From Flavobacterium sp. LC2016-13 (GTDB taxonomy: Bacteria; Bacteroidota; Bacteroidia; Flavobacteriales; Flavobacteriaceae), in assembly GCF_009707955.1 (NCBI RefSeq), contig NZ_WMDQ01000001.1, positions 744,001-808,000 of the forward strand: DNA of 64,000 bases, written 5' to 3'. Below are positions 17,837-26,798 of this stretch, piece after piece. The translations under genes were made by a program, and so were the position numbers. The notes under the pieces are model-generated. The model worked only from the letters and a program-made list of their open reading frames with translations, searched no databases and was not told where the DNA came from. Position 1 is the stretch's first letter; each line of letters opens with the position of its first letter.

Positions 17837-18940
17837 CTATTTTCCAAAACGTCTGTCTTTCCATTCATACGAACCAAAAAGACTATATAATGCTACTGAC
17901 GAACTGAAAAAAGGATAAAATATACTGCTTAAAATCAAATATTTAATTCTTTCTTTTGTCAAAAACTGGTTTGTGTTATAAAGCAAAATAAAATCTACTG
18001 CAAACTTTAAAAAAACATATAAACCGAGAAATTGCCAGGAGAAAATTCCTGAAATAAAAAGCACAAAACCGATCACAAAAGTCAAATTTCCAAAGAAAAC
18101 AACTAATCCTAAAAACTTACCAAAAGTACTTTGGTACGAACTTGTTTTGGCTGCCCAACGCACTCTTTGATAAAATAATGATTTCCAATCTTCGGTTGGT
18201 TTTGTTGCTACAATTGCTTCTTCCGATTTTAAATAATGAACTTCATTGGGAAATAATGCTGCTGCTTTTTGTAATAAAAAAACATCATCGCCGCTGGCAA
18301 TTTTATTATTGCCTTCAAACCCGTTTAGTTTTTCGAATAATGATTTGGTGTATGCAAAATTAGCTCCATTGCACATAAATGCCTTTTTTAAACCAAAACT
18401 TCCAATTGTTGCTCCTTGTAAACTCGTTAAATCTAATTGTTGAAAATGATCTAAAAAAGAATTTTCGCATTTATAAGAAACAGCTCCGGCCAACATTGAA
18501 ACTTTATTTTCCTGGATATAATTATCGAATGTTATAAGCCAGTTTTCAGGCACAATACAATCTGCATCTGTCGTAATAACCCAATTGAATTTTGCATGTT
18601 GCATTGCCGTTGAAATAGCATCTTTTTTAGGTGAACTTGAAATTCGAATATTATCAATTATCGAAACCTGAAATCCGAAATCTGAAACCTGAAACTTTTG
18701 CTTTGAACTATCATCAACCAAAATCACTTCAAATAATTCATTTGGGTAATTAAGCACTGAAAAACTGTTTAAAAGCTTTGGCAGATTTTCTTCTTCATTT
18801 CGAAACGGAACTATAATTGTAAAACTTGTTTTGGGTTTTAAATTCGGTTTTCGATATTTTTTCACTTTGGTAAAACCATAAATAAGTAAGCCAATACTAA
18901 TGATATAAATGCTTAATATGAAGAAAAAAACCAAAATCAT
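17837..18940 (-). CDS. Membrane glycosyltransferase, family 2
   Basis: 367-residue GT2 enzyme with an N-terminal membrane helix, a GT-A domain (TIIVPFRNEEENLPKLL, VILVDDSS, the DxD-like TTDADC, and QRVRW at the end of the domain) and three C-terminal helices. It probably transfers a sugar to a lipid or polysaccharide at the inner membrane. Its start overlaps the end of the next gene upstream by four bases (ATGA), so the two are translationally coupled. Residues after VDDSSKQ are encoded by an intergenic-type word repeat at 18663-18695. Confidence 0.88.
   Translation of the reverse strand: MILVFFFILSIYIISIGLLIYGFTKVKKYRKPNLKPKTSFTIIVPFRNEEENLPKLLNSFSVLNYPNELFEVILVDDSSKQKFQVSDFGFQVSIIDNIRISSSPKKDAISTAMQHAKFNWVITTDADCIVPENWLITFDNYIQENKVSMLAGAVSYKCENSFLDHFQQLDLTSLQGATIGSFGLKKAFMCNGANFAYTKSLFEKLNGFEGNNKIASGDDVFLLQKAAALFPNEVHYLKSEEAIVATKPTEDWKSLFYQRVRWAAKTSSYQSTFGKFLGLVVFFGNLTFVIGFVLFISGIFSWQFLGLYVFLKFAVDFILLYNTNQFLTKERIKYLILSSIFYPFFSSSVALYSLFGSYEWKDRRFGK
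18663..18695. repeat. Word repeat GAAACCTGAAAT... inside the glycosyltransferase gene
   Basis: Four near-copies of the octamer GAAACCTG/GAAATCCG/GAAATCTG/GAAACCTG follow each other and are read in frame on the minus strand as roughly KFQVSDFGFQVS. The same kind of words make up intergenic DNA at 32086-32140. Confidence 0.7.
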
Positions 18941-19881
18941 GTTGTTGGTTTAGTTTTAAAATTCAATACAAAATAACTTCCTAAAATGACTGGTAAAACC
19001 ACATTTAGAAACCACATCAAAGTACTTATAAAAACTACAATCCATTCGTTTACACCAAGAATTCCGAAAAAATAAATCGCAACACTTCCTTTTACAGCAA
19101 AATCCAGAAACTGAAAAGTAGGCAAAGATGAAGCTAAAAAATAAACTACTGCAATTGTTGCAATCAATGTAAAATAAGGCAAATCAACATCAAAAGCCAA
19201 AAACAAAAAGTAATATTGATGCGAAAAAACAACGTAACGCAATGTGCCTAAAAAGATGTTTCGTTGATGAATTGGTTTTGGAATTCCATTAATTTTATGA
19301 AGCAATTTTTCAATGGAATATCCTTTGATTTTTATTTTCTTTAAAAAGAAGAAAACCACAAAGATTAAAACAAAAATTGCAAATAAAATCCCGACTGTTT
19401 TGGTTGTGATAACATTGAATTTTGCATTGAAATATAACAATCCGAAAATGCCAAAAACAACGGTTAAAATCATTTGGATTCCGTTGCAGATTAAATTCAG
19501 AAAAACTACTTTTTTAGCTTCAGATTTTGGATAATACAACGCTTTTCCGGCATACTCTCCTACTCCATTTGGTGTGAAAATTCCGGCGGTTAATGCTGCC
19601 AAAACTTCTTTTGTGGCTTGGTAAACGGAGGTTTCCTGAATTACTTTAGCAAGATTTTGCCATTTTAAAATTTCGAAATAACGATTTAAAACACTCAAAA
19701 GCAATATAAACCCAATTCCTAAAACCGATTGATTTTTACGAAACAACGTGATAAACTTTTGCCAGTCGAGTTTGTCGTTATTTGCCAATTGATTGTAAAT
19801 AAAATAAAATGCGCCACCAATAATCAAAAGTTTGACTAGAAGAACAAGGAATTGTTTAGCTTTGTGAGGAATTGAAATCAT
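18937..19881 (-). CDS. Lysylphosphatidylglycerol synthase transmembrane-like (flippase-like) protein
   Basis: 314-residue protein with about eight membrane helices, of the UPF0104/LPG synthase transmembrane group. The conserved segment LTAGIFTPNGVGEYAGKALYYPK matches the group. The soluble catalytic domain of MprF is absent, so it is not a lysyl transferase. It is coupled to the GT2 gene by a 4-base overlap, which suggests joint work in lipid-linked glycan handling. That role is inference. Confidence 0.82.
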   Translation of the reverse strand: MISIPHKAKQFLVLLVKLLIIGGAFYFIYNQLANNDKLDWQKFITLFRKNQSVLGIGFILLLSVLNRYFEILKWQNLAKVIQETSVYQATKEVLAALTAGIFTPNGVGEYAGKALYYPKSEAKKVVFLNLICNGIQMILTVVFGIFGLLYFNAKFNVITTKTVGILFAIFVLIFVVFFFLKKIKIKGYSIEKLLHKINGIPKPIHQRNIFLGTLRYVVFSHQYYFLFLAFDVDLPYFTLIATIAVVYFLASSLPTFQFLDFAVKGSVAIYFFGILGVNEWIVVFISTLMWFLNVVLPVILGSYFVLNFKTKPTT

Positions 19882-19910
19882 GCTGCAAAGTAAAGGAAAC
19901 TATTGCGAAA

Positions 19911-20015
19911 AAGCTATTTCACAAAGATTCGCAAAGGAGTCACAAAAATACACGAAGAGATTGAAAAAAACTTTACAATCTCTGTGTTAAGTTGGTGATA
20001 CTTTGTGTAACCCAC
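19911..20015. repeat. Dispersed CACAAAGATTCG / CTTTGTG words with hairpin
   Basis: The gap between the flippase-like gene and ruvC contains CACAAAGATTCGCAAAG and, further on, ACTTTGTG, plus the pairing words AGAGATTG and CAATCTCT. This is the same type of intergenic DNA as 14139-14162. No gene seen. Confidence 0.55.
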
Positions 20016-20023
20016 AATAAAAA

Positions 20024-20578
20024 ATGACAAAAGAACGCATCATATTAGGTATTGACCCAGGAACCACAATTATGGGTTTTGGATTAATAAAAGTCATCAA
20101 TAAAAAAATGGAATTTTTGCAGTTAAACGAATTGCAATTGTCCAAATATGACAATCATTATCAAAAACTAAAAATTATTTTTGAACGTACGATTGAATTA
20201 ATTGAAACACATCATCCTGATGAAATTGCGATTGAAGCTCCGTTTTTTGGCAAAAACGTACAATCTATGTTAAAATTGGGTCGCGCACAAGGTGTCGCAA
20301 TGGCAGCGGGACTTTCAAGAGATATTCCGATTACAGAATACGAGCCTAAAAAAATAAAAATGGCAATTACCGGAAACGGAAATGCCAGTAAAGAACAGGT
20401 AGCCAAAATGTTGCAACAACTTTTAGGTTTAAAAGAATTACCAAAAAATCTGGATTCTACGGATGGTTTGGCAGCAGCAGTTTGTCACTTTTTTAATTCA
20501 GGAAAAATTGTTGCAGGAAAAAGTTATACAGGCTGGGATGCTTTTGTGAAACAAAATGAAGATAAGATTAGAAAATAA
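20024..20578 (+). CDS. ruvC: Crossover junction endodeoxyribonuclease RuvC
   Basis: 184-residue Holliday junction resolvase. Catalytic acids are visible: [12 protein letters not shown] (Asp11), IAIEAPFFG (Glu71) and [14 protein letters not shown] (Asp144/Asp147). Length is usual. The 3-prime end of this gene was copied into the relic at 21641-21731. Confidence 0.95.
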   Translation: MTKERIILGIDPGTTIMGFGLIKVINKKMEFLQLNELQLSKYDNHYQKLKIIFERTIELIETHHPDEIAIEAPFFGKNVQSMLKLGRAQGVAMAAGLSRDIPITEYEPKKIKMAITGNGNASKEQVAKMLQQLLGLKELPKNLDSTDGLAAAVCHFFNSGKIVAGKSYTGWDAFVKQNEDKIRK

Positions 20579-20623
20579 AACATTTATTACTTTAAAAACC
20601 AATCCAAAAACATTTACAAACCA

Positions 20624-21538
20624 ATGACAAAACTAAAATTTATTAGCTTTCTAATGCTTTCAGTATTAATTTCTTCATGTGCATCTGATTCCGATACAGA
20701 TAATGATAAGCAAAAAGCAGAATATAATATTAATTTTAATAACACTCCTCTTCTCTTCCCGGACCTAAAGGCTACCAGAGATGGTGATTATTTCTTTATT
20801 GGTGAATCTGACGATTTTCCTCCAACTCCTCGACCTGAACAAATAGCAACGGATTTTACGTTATATTTTCATAAAGATGGGACTTTATTTACAGCAGGAA
20901 TTCATGACAATTCATCGAAGAATGGTCTTTCTTCTCCTTTCTACTTTTCAAAAAACCTTTTTAAATTTAATATTGAAAATATTGATGAAACAAATAAAAA
21001 AATAAAAGTGAACTTTAGCGGGAATGTATATGAACATTATGGGAGCCAAATTTATCAATATAATAAAAAATTAGATGGTTCTATTTCGATAAGCTACTCT
21101 GAAAAAGGCGAGGTTAATTCATACAAAACAAATGGAACAACTATGAAAATAAACGGTCAAAACTGGAGAGGTTTAGGCTATGAAGAGTCAGAAGGTTATA
21201 GCAAAAACGGGCGTATTATAAAAATTAACGGAGATAATGAATATAGCATAGCTATTTTTTTTCCGAATAGCATACCAAAAAAAGGAAAGTATGTGTTTAC
21301 TAAGAATTTAGAAATGGATGCATTATATACAGTAAACTTTTATAAATATTATCCAAATACAATTGGACCGGATGATTATTCAACTGGGCCAGAACAATTT
21401 ATTACTACTGGAGTTTTAGAAATCACAGACTTGAAAGGAAGTAATATAATAGGAACTTTTTCATTTACAGCTGTTAACCCAACTACAAATGAAAGCATTG
21501 TAGTAACAAATGGGGTATTCACAGAACGATTATTATAG
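20624..21538 (+). CDS. Lipoprotein, duplicate A of a tandem pair
   Basis: 304 residues. Signal MTKLKFISFLMLSVLISSC with Cys19, followed by ASDSDTDND, an acidic Ser/Asp stretch of the kind that marks surface export in Bacteroidota. It is paralogous to the lipoprotein at 21766-22626: the Cys is at the same position, and FKFNIENIDETNKKIKVNFSGNVY corresponds to FTFTIENLNTTDKTVQVKYSGKVY. Both end with a GTFS(F/L)TA segment and a V..G.F tail. Function unknown. Confidence 0.75.
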   Translation: MTKLKFISFLMLSVLISSCASDSDTDNDKQKAEYNINFNNTPLLFPDLKATRDGDYFFIGESDDFPPTPRPEQIATDFTLYFHKDGTLFTAGIHDNSSKNGLSSPFYFSKNLFKFNIENIDETNKKIKVNFSGNVYEHYGSQIYQYNKKLDGSISISYSEKGEVNSYKTNGTTMKINGQNWRGLGYEESEGYSKNGRIIKINGDNEYSIAIFFPNSIPKKGKYVFTKNLEMDALYTVNFYKYYPNTIGPDDYSTGPEQFITTGVLEITDLKGSNIIGTFSFTAVNPTTNESIVVTNGVFTERLL

Positions 21539-21546
21539 ATTAATTA

Positions 21547-21731
21547 CTGTCAAGAATCTTCATTCACATATCATTTTAGAAACAGGCTCGCCACTATTGC
21601 AATTTCACTTTTCGACTTCTATTAAAGACGAAATGCATAGCAACAGTGGCTTGTCACTTTTTAATTCAGGAAAAAGTTATGCAGGTTTGAATGCTTTTAT
21701 GAAACAAAATGACGATAACATGCGAAAATAG
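21547..21731 (+). pseudogene. Relic joint: hemW start fused to ruvC end
   Basis: 21547-21636 aligns with the first 95 bases of hemW (22687 onward) with its ATG changed to CTG. Shared words include AACAGGCT, GCCA.TATTGC, TTTTCGACTTC and AAAGACGAAATG. 21641-21731 aligns with the last 107 bases of ruvC: TTGTCACTTTTT, AATTCAGGAAAA, AAGTTAT.CAGG, GATGCTTTT-like, GAAACAAAATGA.GATAA. It is the junction expected from a tandem duplication of a ruvC-lipoprotein-hemW unit followed by decay. Not a functional gene. Confidence 0.85.
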
Positions 21732-21765
21732 CTATATTTGTTAAAATTAACCTAATATTTAACAA

Positions 21766-22626
21766 ATGACAAAAATTAAATTCGTTGTATTATTTTTATG
21801 CGCAACGCTTATTACATCATGTTCTTCTGATGAAAACACTGAAGAAACCCAATCTACAGAAGCTTATTTTAACTTCACTTATAACAATAAAGCACAAAAG
21901 GCTAAAACCTGGGAAGCAATTAAACAAGGCGATCTTATAGAGGTTATGGGAACTTCTGAAGAAGGAGTTGTAATTGATTTCAAATTTAATGTTTACGGAA
22001 ACGTGTATCAGGTTCTTACACATGGAGCTACAGTAACAAGCGAAATTCCTTACTTAGAAGCTTCAGAAAATTTTACTTCTAATACTTTTACCTTTACGAT
22101 AGAAAATCTAAATACCACAGATAAAACAGTTCAGGTAAAATATTCAGGAAAAGTATATGACGATGCATACGATTATGAATCAGATTTTGTCAATGTAAGC
22201 GGTTCATTTAAAGTTTCGTACAAAGAAATTGCTCCAGCAATCGAAGGACAAGGTACTTTTGCTAAATTAGATGGAAAAGACTGGCATGGTTTAGTAATGA
22301 GCAGTACAGTTGAAAATCAGGAAACACAAATATTATATGCAGAAAACGATAGCGAATATACAATTGGTATTGCTTTTCCTGATTATGAACCAAAAACAGG
22401 AACTTTCAGTTTTACCAATAATTCTGCTAACAGAATTTCTTTTCAAAAATACGATGTTACAACACATGAAACTATAAATTATGATGTTTCTGGAACAATA
22501 ACATTTACAACTATTAGTGCCTTTTTTGTAACTGGAACATTTAGTTTAACAGCTACACATCCGGTAACAAAAGCCAAAATTGTGATTTCTGGTGGTACAT
22601 TCAAAGAAGGTTTACCTCTAAATTAA
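21766..22626 (+). CDS. Lipoprotein, duplicate B of a tandem pair
   Basis: 286 residues with signal MTKIKFVVLFLCATLITSC (Cys19) and an acidic stretch SSDENTEETQ. Paralogue of the lipoprotein at 20624-21538 (see shared segments there). The domain reads as beta-rich (FKFNVYGNVYQVLTHG, GSFKVSYKEI, GTFSFTNNSA). Probably displayed on the cell surface, from the acidic export signal; function unknown. Confidence 0.75.
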   Translation: MTKIKFVVLFLCATLITSCSSDENTEETQSTEAYFNFTYNNKAQKAKTWEAIKQGDLIEVMGTSEEGVVIDFKFNVYGNVYQVLTHGATVTSEIPYLEASENFTSNTFTFTIENLNTTDKTVQVKYSGKVYDDAYDYESDFVNVSGSFKVSYKEIAPAIEGQGTFAKLDGKDWHGLVMSSTVENQETQILYAENDSEYTIGIAFPDYEPKTGTFSFTNNSANRISFQKYDVTTHETINYDVSGTITFTTISAFFVTGTFSLTATHPVTKAKIVISGGTFKEGLPLN

Positions 22627-22654
22627 AAAAAGTACAATTTAATATTGATTATTG

Positions 22655-22684
22655 AAGAGCAAGATTTATCTTGCTCTTTTTTTA
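22655..22684 (+). terminator. Strong intrinsic terminator before hemW
   Basis: AAGAGCAAGAT (22655-22665) pairs with ATCTTGCTCTT (22668-22678) across a two-base gap, followed by T's up to 22683. It ends just before the hemW ATG at 22687, so hemW transcription either reads through it or starts very close. Confidence 0.85.
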
Positions 22685-22686
22685 TT

Positions 22687-23844
22687 ATGTCAGGCATCTA
22701 CATTCATATTCCTTTTTGCAAACAGGCTTGCCATTATTGCGACTTTCATTTTTCGACTTCAATGAAAAAGAAAGACGAAATGGTTTTGGCTTTGGCCAAA
22801 GAAATTGGCATGCGCAAAAATGAGTTTGCGTTTTTCGACTCCGCTCAAAATGACAGCCAAATTGAAACCATTTATTTTGGTGGAGGAACACCTTCTGTAT
22901 TAACCAATGAAGAAATAAACTTTTTAATTTCTGAAGTTTATAAAAATTATAAAGTTGCAGAAAATCCGGAAATTACGCTTGAAGCAAATCCTGATGATTT
23001 GTCTGCAGAAAGAATTTTGGAGTTATCAAAAAGCCTAATAAACCGTTTAAGTATTGGAATTCAGTCTTTTTATGAAGAAGATTTGAAGATGATGAATCGC
23101 GCTCATAATTCGGCAGAAGCCATAAAATGTTTGCAGGAAGCCACTAAATATTTTGATAATATTTCGCTTGATTTAATTTATGGAATTCCCGGAATGACTG
23201 ACGAAATGTGGAAACAGAATATTGAAACTGCTTTGAGTTTTGGTATTCCGCATATTTCGAGTTATGCTTTGACAGTTGAACCGAAAACGGCTTTAAAGAA
23301 ACTAATTGATGCCGGAAAAATTGCTGAACCTCAGGATGAAGTAGCTTCAAACCATTTTACGATTTTGGTTGAAACACTTCAACAAAATGGTTTTATTCAT
23401 TACGAATTATCGAATTTTGGAAAAGAAAATTATTTCTCCAAAAACAATTCGGCGTATTGGTTGGGCAAAAAATATATCGGAATCGGGCCTTCGGCACATA
23501 GTTATGATGGTGAGAAAAGAGGCTGGAATATTGCTAATAATTCATTGTACTTAAAATCTATTCAGAACGATAAACTTCCTATAGAAACTGAAATCCTAAC
23601 TGTTTCAGATCGTTATAACGAATATATTATGACGGGATTGCGAACCATTTGGGGCGTATCTTTAGATAGGATTGAAAAAGAATTTGGATCGGAATATTTG
23701 AATTATCTCAAACAACAAGCTCAAAAATTCTTAAATGATGATTTACTTTTTATTGAAAATAATATTCTAAAACCAACTTCAAAAGGAAAATTTTTAACGG
23801 ATGGAATTGCAAGTGATTTGTTTTATTTAAATTTGGAAGAATAA
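22687..23844 (+). CDS. hemW: Radical SAM heme chaperone HemW
   Basis: 385 residues. The N-terminus SGIYIHIPFCKQACHYCDF carries the radical SAM cluster CxxxCxxC (Cys11, Cys15, Cys18), in the HemW spacing rather than a HemN-specific extended motif. Other family segments: TIYFGGGTPSVL, RLSIGIQSFYEEDLKMMNRAH, DLIYGIPGMTDEMW and YELSNF. HemW inserts heme into respiratory proteins. The ATG at 22687 follows a terminator hairpin and begins exactly at the conserved N-terminus. Confidence 0.92.
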   Translation: MSGIYIHIPFCKQACHYCDFHFSTSMKKKDEMVLALAKEIGMRKNEFAFFDSAQNDSQIETIYFGGGTPSVLTNEEINFLISEVYKNYKVAENPEITLEANPDDLSAERILELSKSLINRLSIGIQSFYEEDLKMMNRAHNSAEAIKCLQEATKYFDNISLDLIYGIPGMTDEMWKQNIETALSFGIPHISSYALTVEPKTALKKLIDAGKIAEPQDEVASNHFTILVETLQQNGFIHYELSNFGKENYFSKNNSAYWLGKKYIGIGPSAHSYDGEKRGWNIANNSLYLKSIQNDKLPIETEILTVSDRYNEYIMTGLRTIWGVSLDRIEKEFGSEYLNYLKQQAQKFLNDDLLFIENNILKPTSKGKFLTDGIASDLFYLNLEE

Positions 23845-23931
23845 AAATTGGACGCTGATAAAACGGAGGCAAGCAACGCTGATAATTCCGTAAAATCTGC
23901 GTTAGAATATTCGTAAAATCCGTGTTCCATT

Positions 23932-24699
23932 ATGCTAGCACTTATTGACAATAAATATCAAGTCGACTTATCAAAACCTATTGATATCTCTATTCCATTA
24001 ACCAATACAGATGAAAACCCAATTGCCTGGTATATCGAAAAACCGGTTATTGAACCTGTGGTTTTTGGCGATTGGATCGGGAAAGTTTCTGAAGGAAAAT
24101 CATCTACAAATTTTAATAACATTTTCTTTAATCCGCATGGGCATGGTACACATACGGAATGTTTAGGACATATTACGAAAGATTTTTACAGCATCAATCA
24201 ATCGCTTAAACAGTTTTTCTTTTTTGCAAAATTGATTACGATTGAGCCTGAAAAAATTGAGGATGATTTGGTGATAACGAAAGAACAAATTGTAAACTTA
24301 CTTACTGAAAAAACTGAAGCTTTAATCATTAGAACACTTTCAAATCAGCTAGAAAAAAAATCAAGAAAATATTCGAATACAAATCCGCCTTATTTGTCTG
24401 AAGACGCTGCAGTTTTCATCCGCGAAAGCGAAATTCAACATTTACTAATTGATTTACCAAGTGTTGACAAAGAACATGACGAAGGAAAATTATTAGCGCA
24501 CAAAGCATTTTGGAATGTAAAAGACACAGTGAATCTAAATTCTGATGCGAGATTAAACGCGACAATTACTGAAATGATTTATGTGTCTGATGAAATTGAA
24601 GATGGAAATTATATACTAAATCTTCAAATCGCTTCGTTTGAAAATGATGCGAGCCCAAGCAAACCAATTCTATATAAAATTGCAGATTTTAGATTGTAG
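23932..24699 (+). CDS. Cyclase-family hydrolase (kynurenine formamidase-like)
   Basis: 255 residues of the cyclase / arylformamidase fold. The metal-binding stretch NPHGHGTHTECLGHI is clear, and HLLIDLPSVDKEHDEGKLLAHKAFW provides the second His-rich part. Substrate unknown; homologues hydrolyse N-formylkynurenine or related amides. The last codons (ADFRL) are read from an intergenic-type word repeat that extends past the stop. The 87 bases upstream hold GCTGATAA/CCGTAAAATC repeat words only. Confidence 0.8.
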   Translation: MLALIDNKYQVDLSKPIDISIPLTNTDENPIAWYIEKPVIEPVVFGDWIGKVSEGKSSTNFNNIFFNPHGHGTHTECLGHITKDFYSINQSLKQFFFFAKLITIEPEKIEDDLVITKEQIVNLLTEKTEALIIRTLSNQLEKKSRKYSNTNPPYLSEDAAVFIRESEIQHLLIDLPSVDKEHDEGKLLAHKAFWNVKDTVNLNSDARLNATITEMIYVSDEIEDGNYILNLQIASFENDASPSKPILYKIADFRL

Positions 24700-24755
24700 A
24701 TTTTAGATTACTCTACTGCAAAAAATCTAAAATCTGAACTCTAAAATCTAAAATT
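24683..24755. repeat. Word repeat AGATTTTAGATT with its inverse
   Basis: AGATTTTAGATT appears repeatedly on the left and AATCTAAAATCT / TCTAAAATCTAAAAT on the right, so the stretch can fold back. It covers the end of the cyclase gene and the gap to the GNAT gene. Confidence 0.65.
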
Positions 24756-24758
24756 AAA

Positions 24759-25157
24759 ATGATTAGTGTCTCAACAGATAAAACCAAACTTGACGTTCCG
24801 TTTATACAAAACTTTTTGAAGGATATTTATTGGGCTGCAGGAAGAACTATCGAAGAAGTGCAAACAACAATTGATGCTTCGGTTTGTTTTGGAATTTATT
24901 TAAACGATAAACAAATTGGCTTTGCACGTGTTATTACTGATTATATTGTTTTTGCTTATTTAATGGATGTCTTTATTGCTGAAGAACATCGTGGAAAAGG
25001 TTATTCTTCTATTTTAATTGAAAATATGATGAACGACCCTCAGCTTAAAAATGTAAAAATTTGGAGATTGGCTACAAGTGATGCACATTTTTTATATGAG
25101 AAATTCGGTTTTACAAAATTAAACCATCCTGAAAAAATGATGGAAAAAATAGTATGA
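24759..25157 (+). CDS. GNAT-family N-acetyltransferase
   Basis: 132 residues. GNAT core visible: FAYLMDVFIAEEHRGKGYSSILIENMM, where EEHRGKGYS is the acetyl-CoA loop (Q/RxxGxG/A type), and the final FLYEKFGFTKL. The acceptor substrate is unknown. It overlaps the next gene by four bases (ATGA), so the pair is co-translated. Confidence 0.88.
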   Translation: MISVSTDKTKLDVPFIQNFLKDIYWAAGRTIEEVQTTIDASVCFGIYLNDKQIGFARVITDYIVFAYLMDVFIAEEHRGKGYSSILIENMMNDPQLKNVKIWRLATSDAHFLYEKFGFTKLNHPEKMMEKIV

Positions 25158-25507
25158 TGAACACAATTATTAAACTCGAAGAAACGGCTTTATTTATTCT
25201 GGGAATTTATTTATTCAGCCTTTTAAATTTTGAATGGTGGTGGTTTTTAGTTTTAATTTTATCGCCAGATTTATCAATGTTGGGATATTTATTTGGAAAT
25301 AAAAGCGGCGCTTTTTTCTATAATGTATTTCATCATAAAGGAATTGCGGTTTTAATATACATTTTAGGATGTTATTTAAAATTTGAAACATTGCAATTGG
25401 CTGGAATTATTTTATTTTCACATTCTGCAATGGATCGTATTTTTGGTTATGGATTAAAATATGAAAAAGGCTTTAAATACACGCATTTAGGTGAAATTGG
25501 TAAATAA
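25154..25507 (+). CDS. DUF4260 family membrane protein
   Basis: 117 residues with three or four hydrophobic helices and the segments LSPDLSMLGYLFGNKSGAFFYNVFHHKG and HSAMDRIFGYGLKY, which mark DUF4260. Function unknown. ATGATGA at the start overlaps the GNAT gene stop; a start at 25157 is equally possible. Confidence 0.82.
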   Translation: MMNTIIKLEETALFILGIYLFSLLNFEWWWFLVLILSPDLSMLGYLFGNKSGAFFYNVFHHKGIAVLIYILGCYLKFETLQLAGIILFSHSAMDRIFGYGLKYEKGFKYTHLGEIGK

Positions 25508-25515
25508 TAAATGAT

Positions 25516-25887
25516 ATGAATTTAGAAACATTTTACGAATATTGTCTTTCAAAAAAAGGCGTTAGTGAACATTTCCCTTTTGATGAAGATACTTTGGTTT
25601 TTAAAGTGGGCGGAAAAATGTTTGCACTTTCCTCTTTATCGCAATGGGAAAAAAATGAAGCTTCGGTAAATTTAAAATGTGATCCGGAGCGAGCACAGGA
25701 ACTGAGAGCTGAATATGACGAGATAAAACCGGGATTTCATATGAGTAAAGTGCACTGGAATACGATTGCATTAAACGGAAATTTACCCGTGAAATTCGTA
25801 AAAGAACTTATTGACCATTCGTATGAATTGGTGTTCAAAAGTTTGACAAAGAAAATTCAGAATGAAATTATCGAATTAGAAAATTAG
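25516..25887 (+). CDS. MmcQ/YjbR family protein
   Basis: 123 residues of the MmcQ/YjbR fold: GVSEHFPFDEDTLVFKVGGKMFAL, NLKCDPERAQELRAEY, GFHMSKVHWNTI. Members have a CyaY-like fold and are often labelled DNA-binding without firm proof. It follows the DUF4260 gene after 8 bases and is probably part of the same transcript. Confidence 0.88.
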   Translation: MNLETFYEYCLSKKGVSEHFPFDEDTLVFKVGGKMFALSSLSQWEKNEASVNLKCDPERAQELRAEYDEIKPGFHMSKVHWNTIALNGNLPVKFVKELIDHSYELVFKSLTKKIQNEIIELEN

Positions 25888-25958
25888 GCATTACATTTGC
25901 ACCGTAAGATAAAAACTTAACAACTCAATTAATTTGCAACTTAGCAACTTATAGAACC

Positions 25959-26678
25959 ATGAAAGAACAATTTAAAAAATTTCTGAACGAAGAACAAGAT
26001 CCAAAAGCGATTGAAAAAATCACTTCAAAACTCAACGATTTATTGATGAAAGGCGAAGAAGTTGGATATATAGCAGTGCAAAAAAAACCTGCAATTACTG
26101 TTTTTCCAGATAGTATAGTTTTAACAAACAAACGAATCATCATCTGTAAACCTAAAAATTTAGGTCTTTCTATGGATTTTACAGATTATACCTGGGATGA
26201 TATTGCGGGTGCTTTTGTAAAAGAAAACATTTTAGGTTCTGAATTCTCATTTAATACCAATACAGATTTATCTATTTCTATTGATTATATTCCGAAAATT
26301 CAAGCCAGAAAAATTTATACTTACGCTAAAGAACAATTAGATTTACTTAAAAATCCAGTTATAATATCAGCTCCAACTATAGAAGCTGCTGTTCCAGTTG
26401 AGGAAGTAGCTCCTATTGAAGATGAAATCGAAGAAGTAGAAACTGAAGAAGTAACCAATTATGCCGAAATTTTACCGGCAACAACTCCTTCATACGAAAC
26501 TTATGAGCCAATTCAGCCAACTCAGACTTCTACTTCAACCGGAGATCGTAAATTAAGCGAATTATCTAAAGAAGAACTTTTTGATAAATTACAGAATTAC
26601 AAAAAACTTCTTGATAACGGTTTGATTATGCAAGGTGAATATGATGCATATAAAAAAGAAATTTTAAGTTACATGTAA
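25959..26678 (+). CDS. PH-domain protein with C-terminal SHOCT motif
   Basis: 239 residues, cytosolic. Residues about 35-120 look like a bacterial PH domain (GYIAVQKKPAITVFPDSIVLTNKRIIICKPKNLG). An acidic linker rich in Glu, Pro and Thr spans about 135-195. The C-terminus KLSELSKEELFDKLQNYKKLLDNGLIMQGEYDAYKKEIL is a SHOCT helix pair, usually an oligomerisation element. Role unknown. Confidence 0.8.
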   Translation: MKEQFKKFLNEEQDPKAIEKITSKLNDLLMKGEEVGYIAVQKKPAITVFPDSIVLTNKRIIICKPKNLGLSMDFTDYTWDDIAGAFVKENILGSEFSFNTNTDLSISIDYIPKIQARKIYTYAKEQLDLLKNPVIISAPTIEAAVPVEEVAPIEDEIEEVETEEVTNYAEILPATTPSYETYEPIQPTQTSTSTGDRKLSELSKEELFDKLQNYKKLLDNGLIMQGEYDAYKKEILSYM

Positions 26679-26735
26679 TAAGTCTTAAAGTTGGAAAGTC
26701 GAAAGTCATAAAGTCATTCACTTTACATAAAATAG

Positions 26736-26773
26736 AAAAGCCAGAAATAGAAAAACTATTCTGGCTTTTTTTT
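26736..26773. terminator. Bidirectional terminator between convergent genes
   Basis: AAAAGCCAGAAATAG pairs with CTATTCTGGCTTTT (one bulged A), with T-runs on the right and A-runs on the left. Flanking words AAAGTCGAAAGTC and GACTTTCGACTTTTGACTTT are a further inverted word repeat around it (26685-26795). Confidence 0.8.
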
Positions 26774-26798
26774 TGACTTTCGACTTTTGACTTTATGA

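Noticed and set aside
24683..24755. Possible CRISPR array
   Set aside because: The AGATTTTAGATT words repeat without unique spacers of constant length and fold back on themselves. No other array-like pattern was seen in the window.
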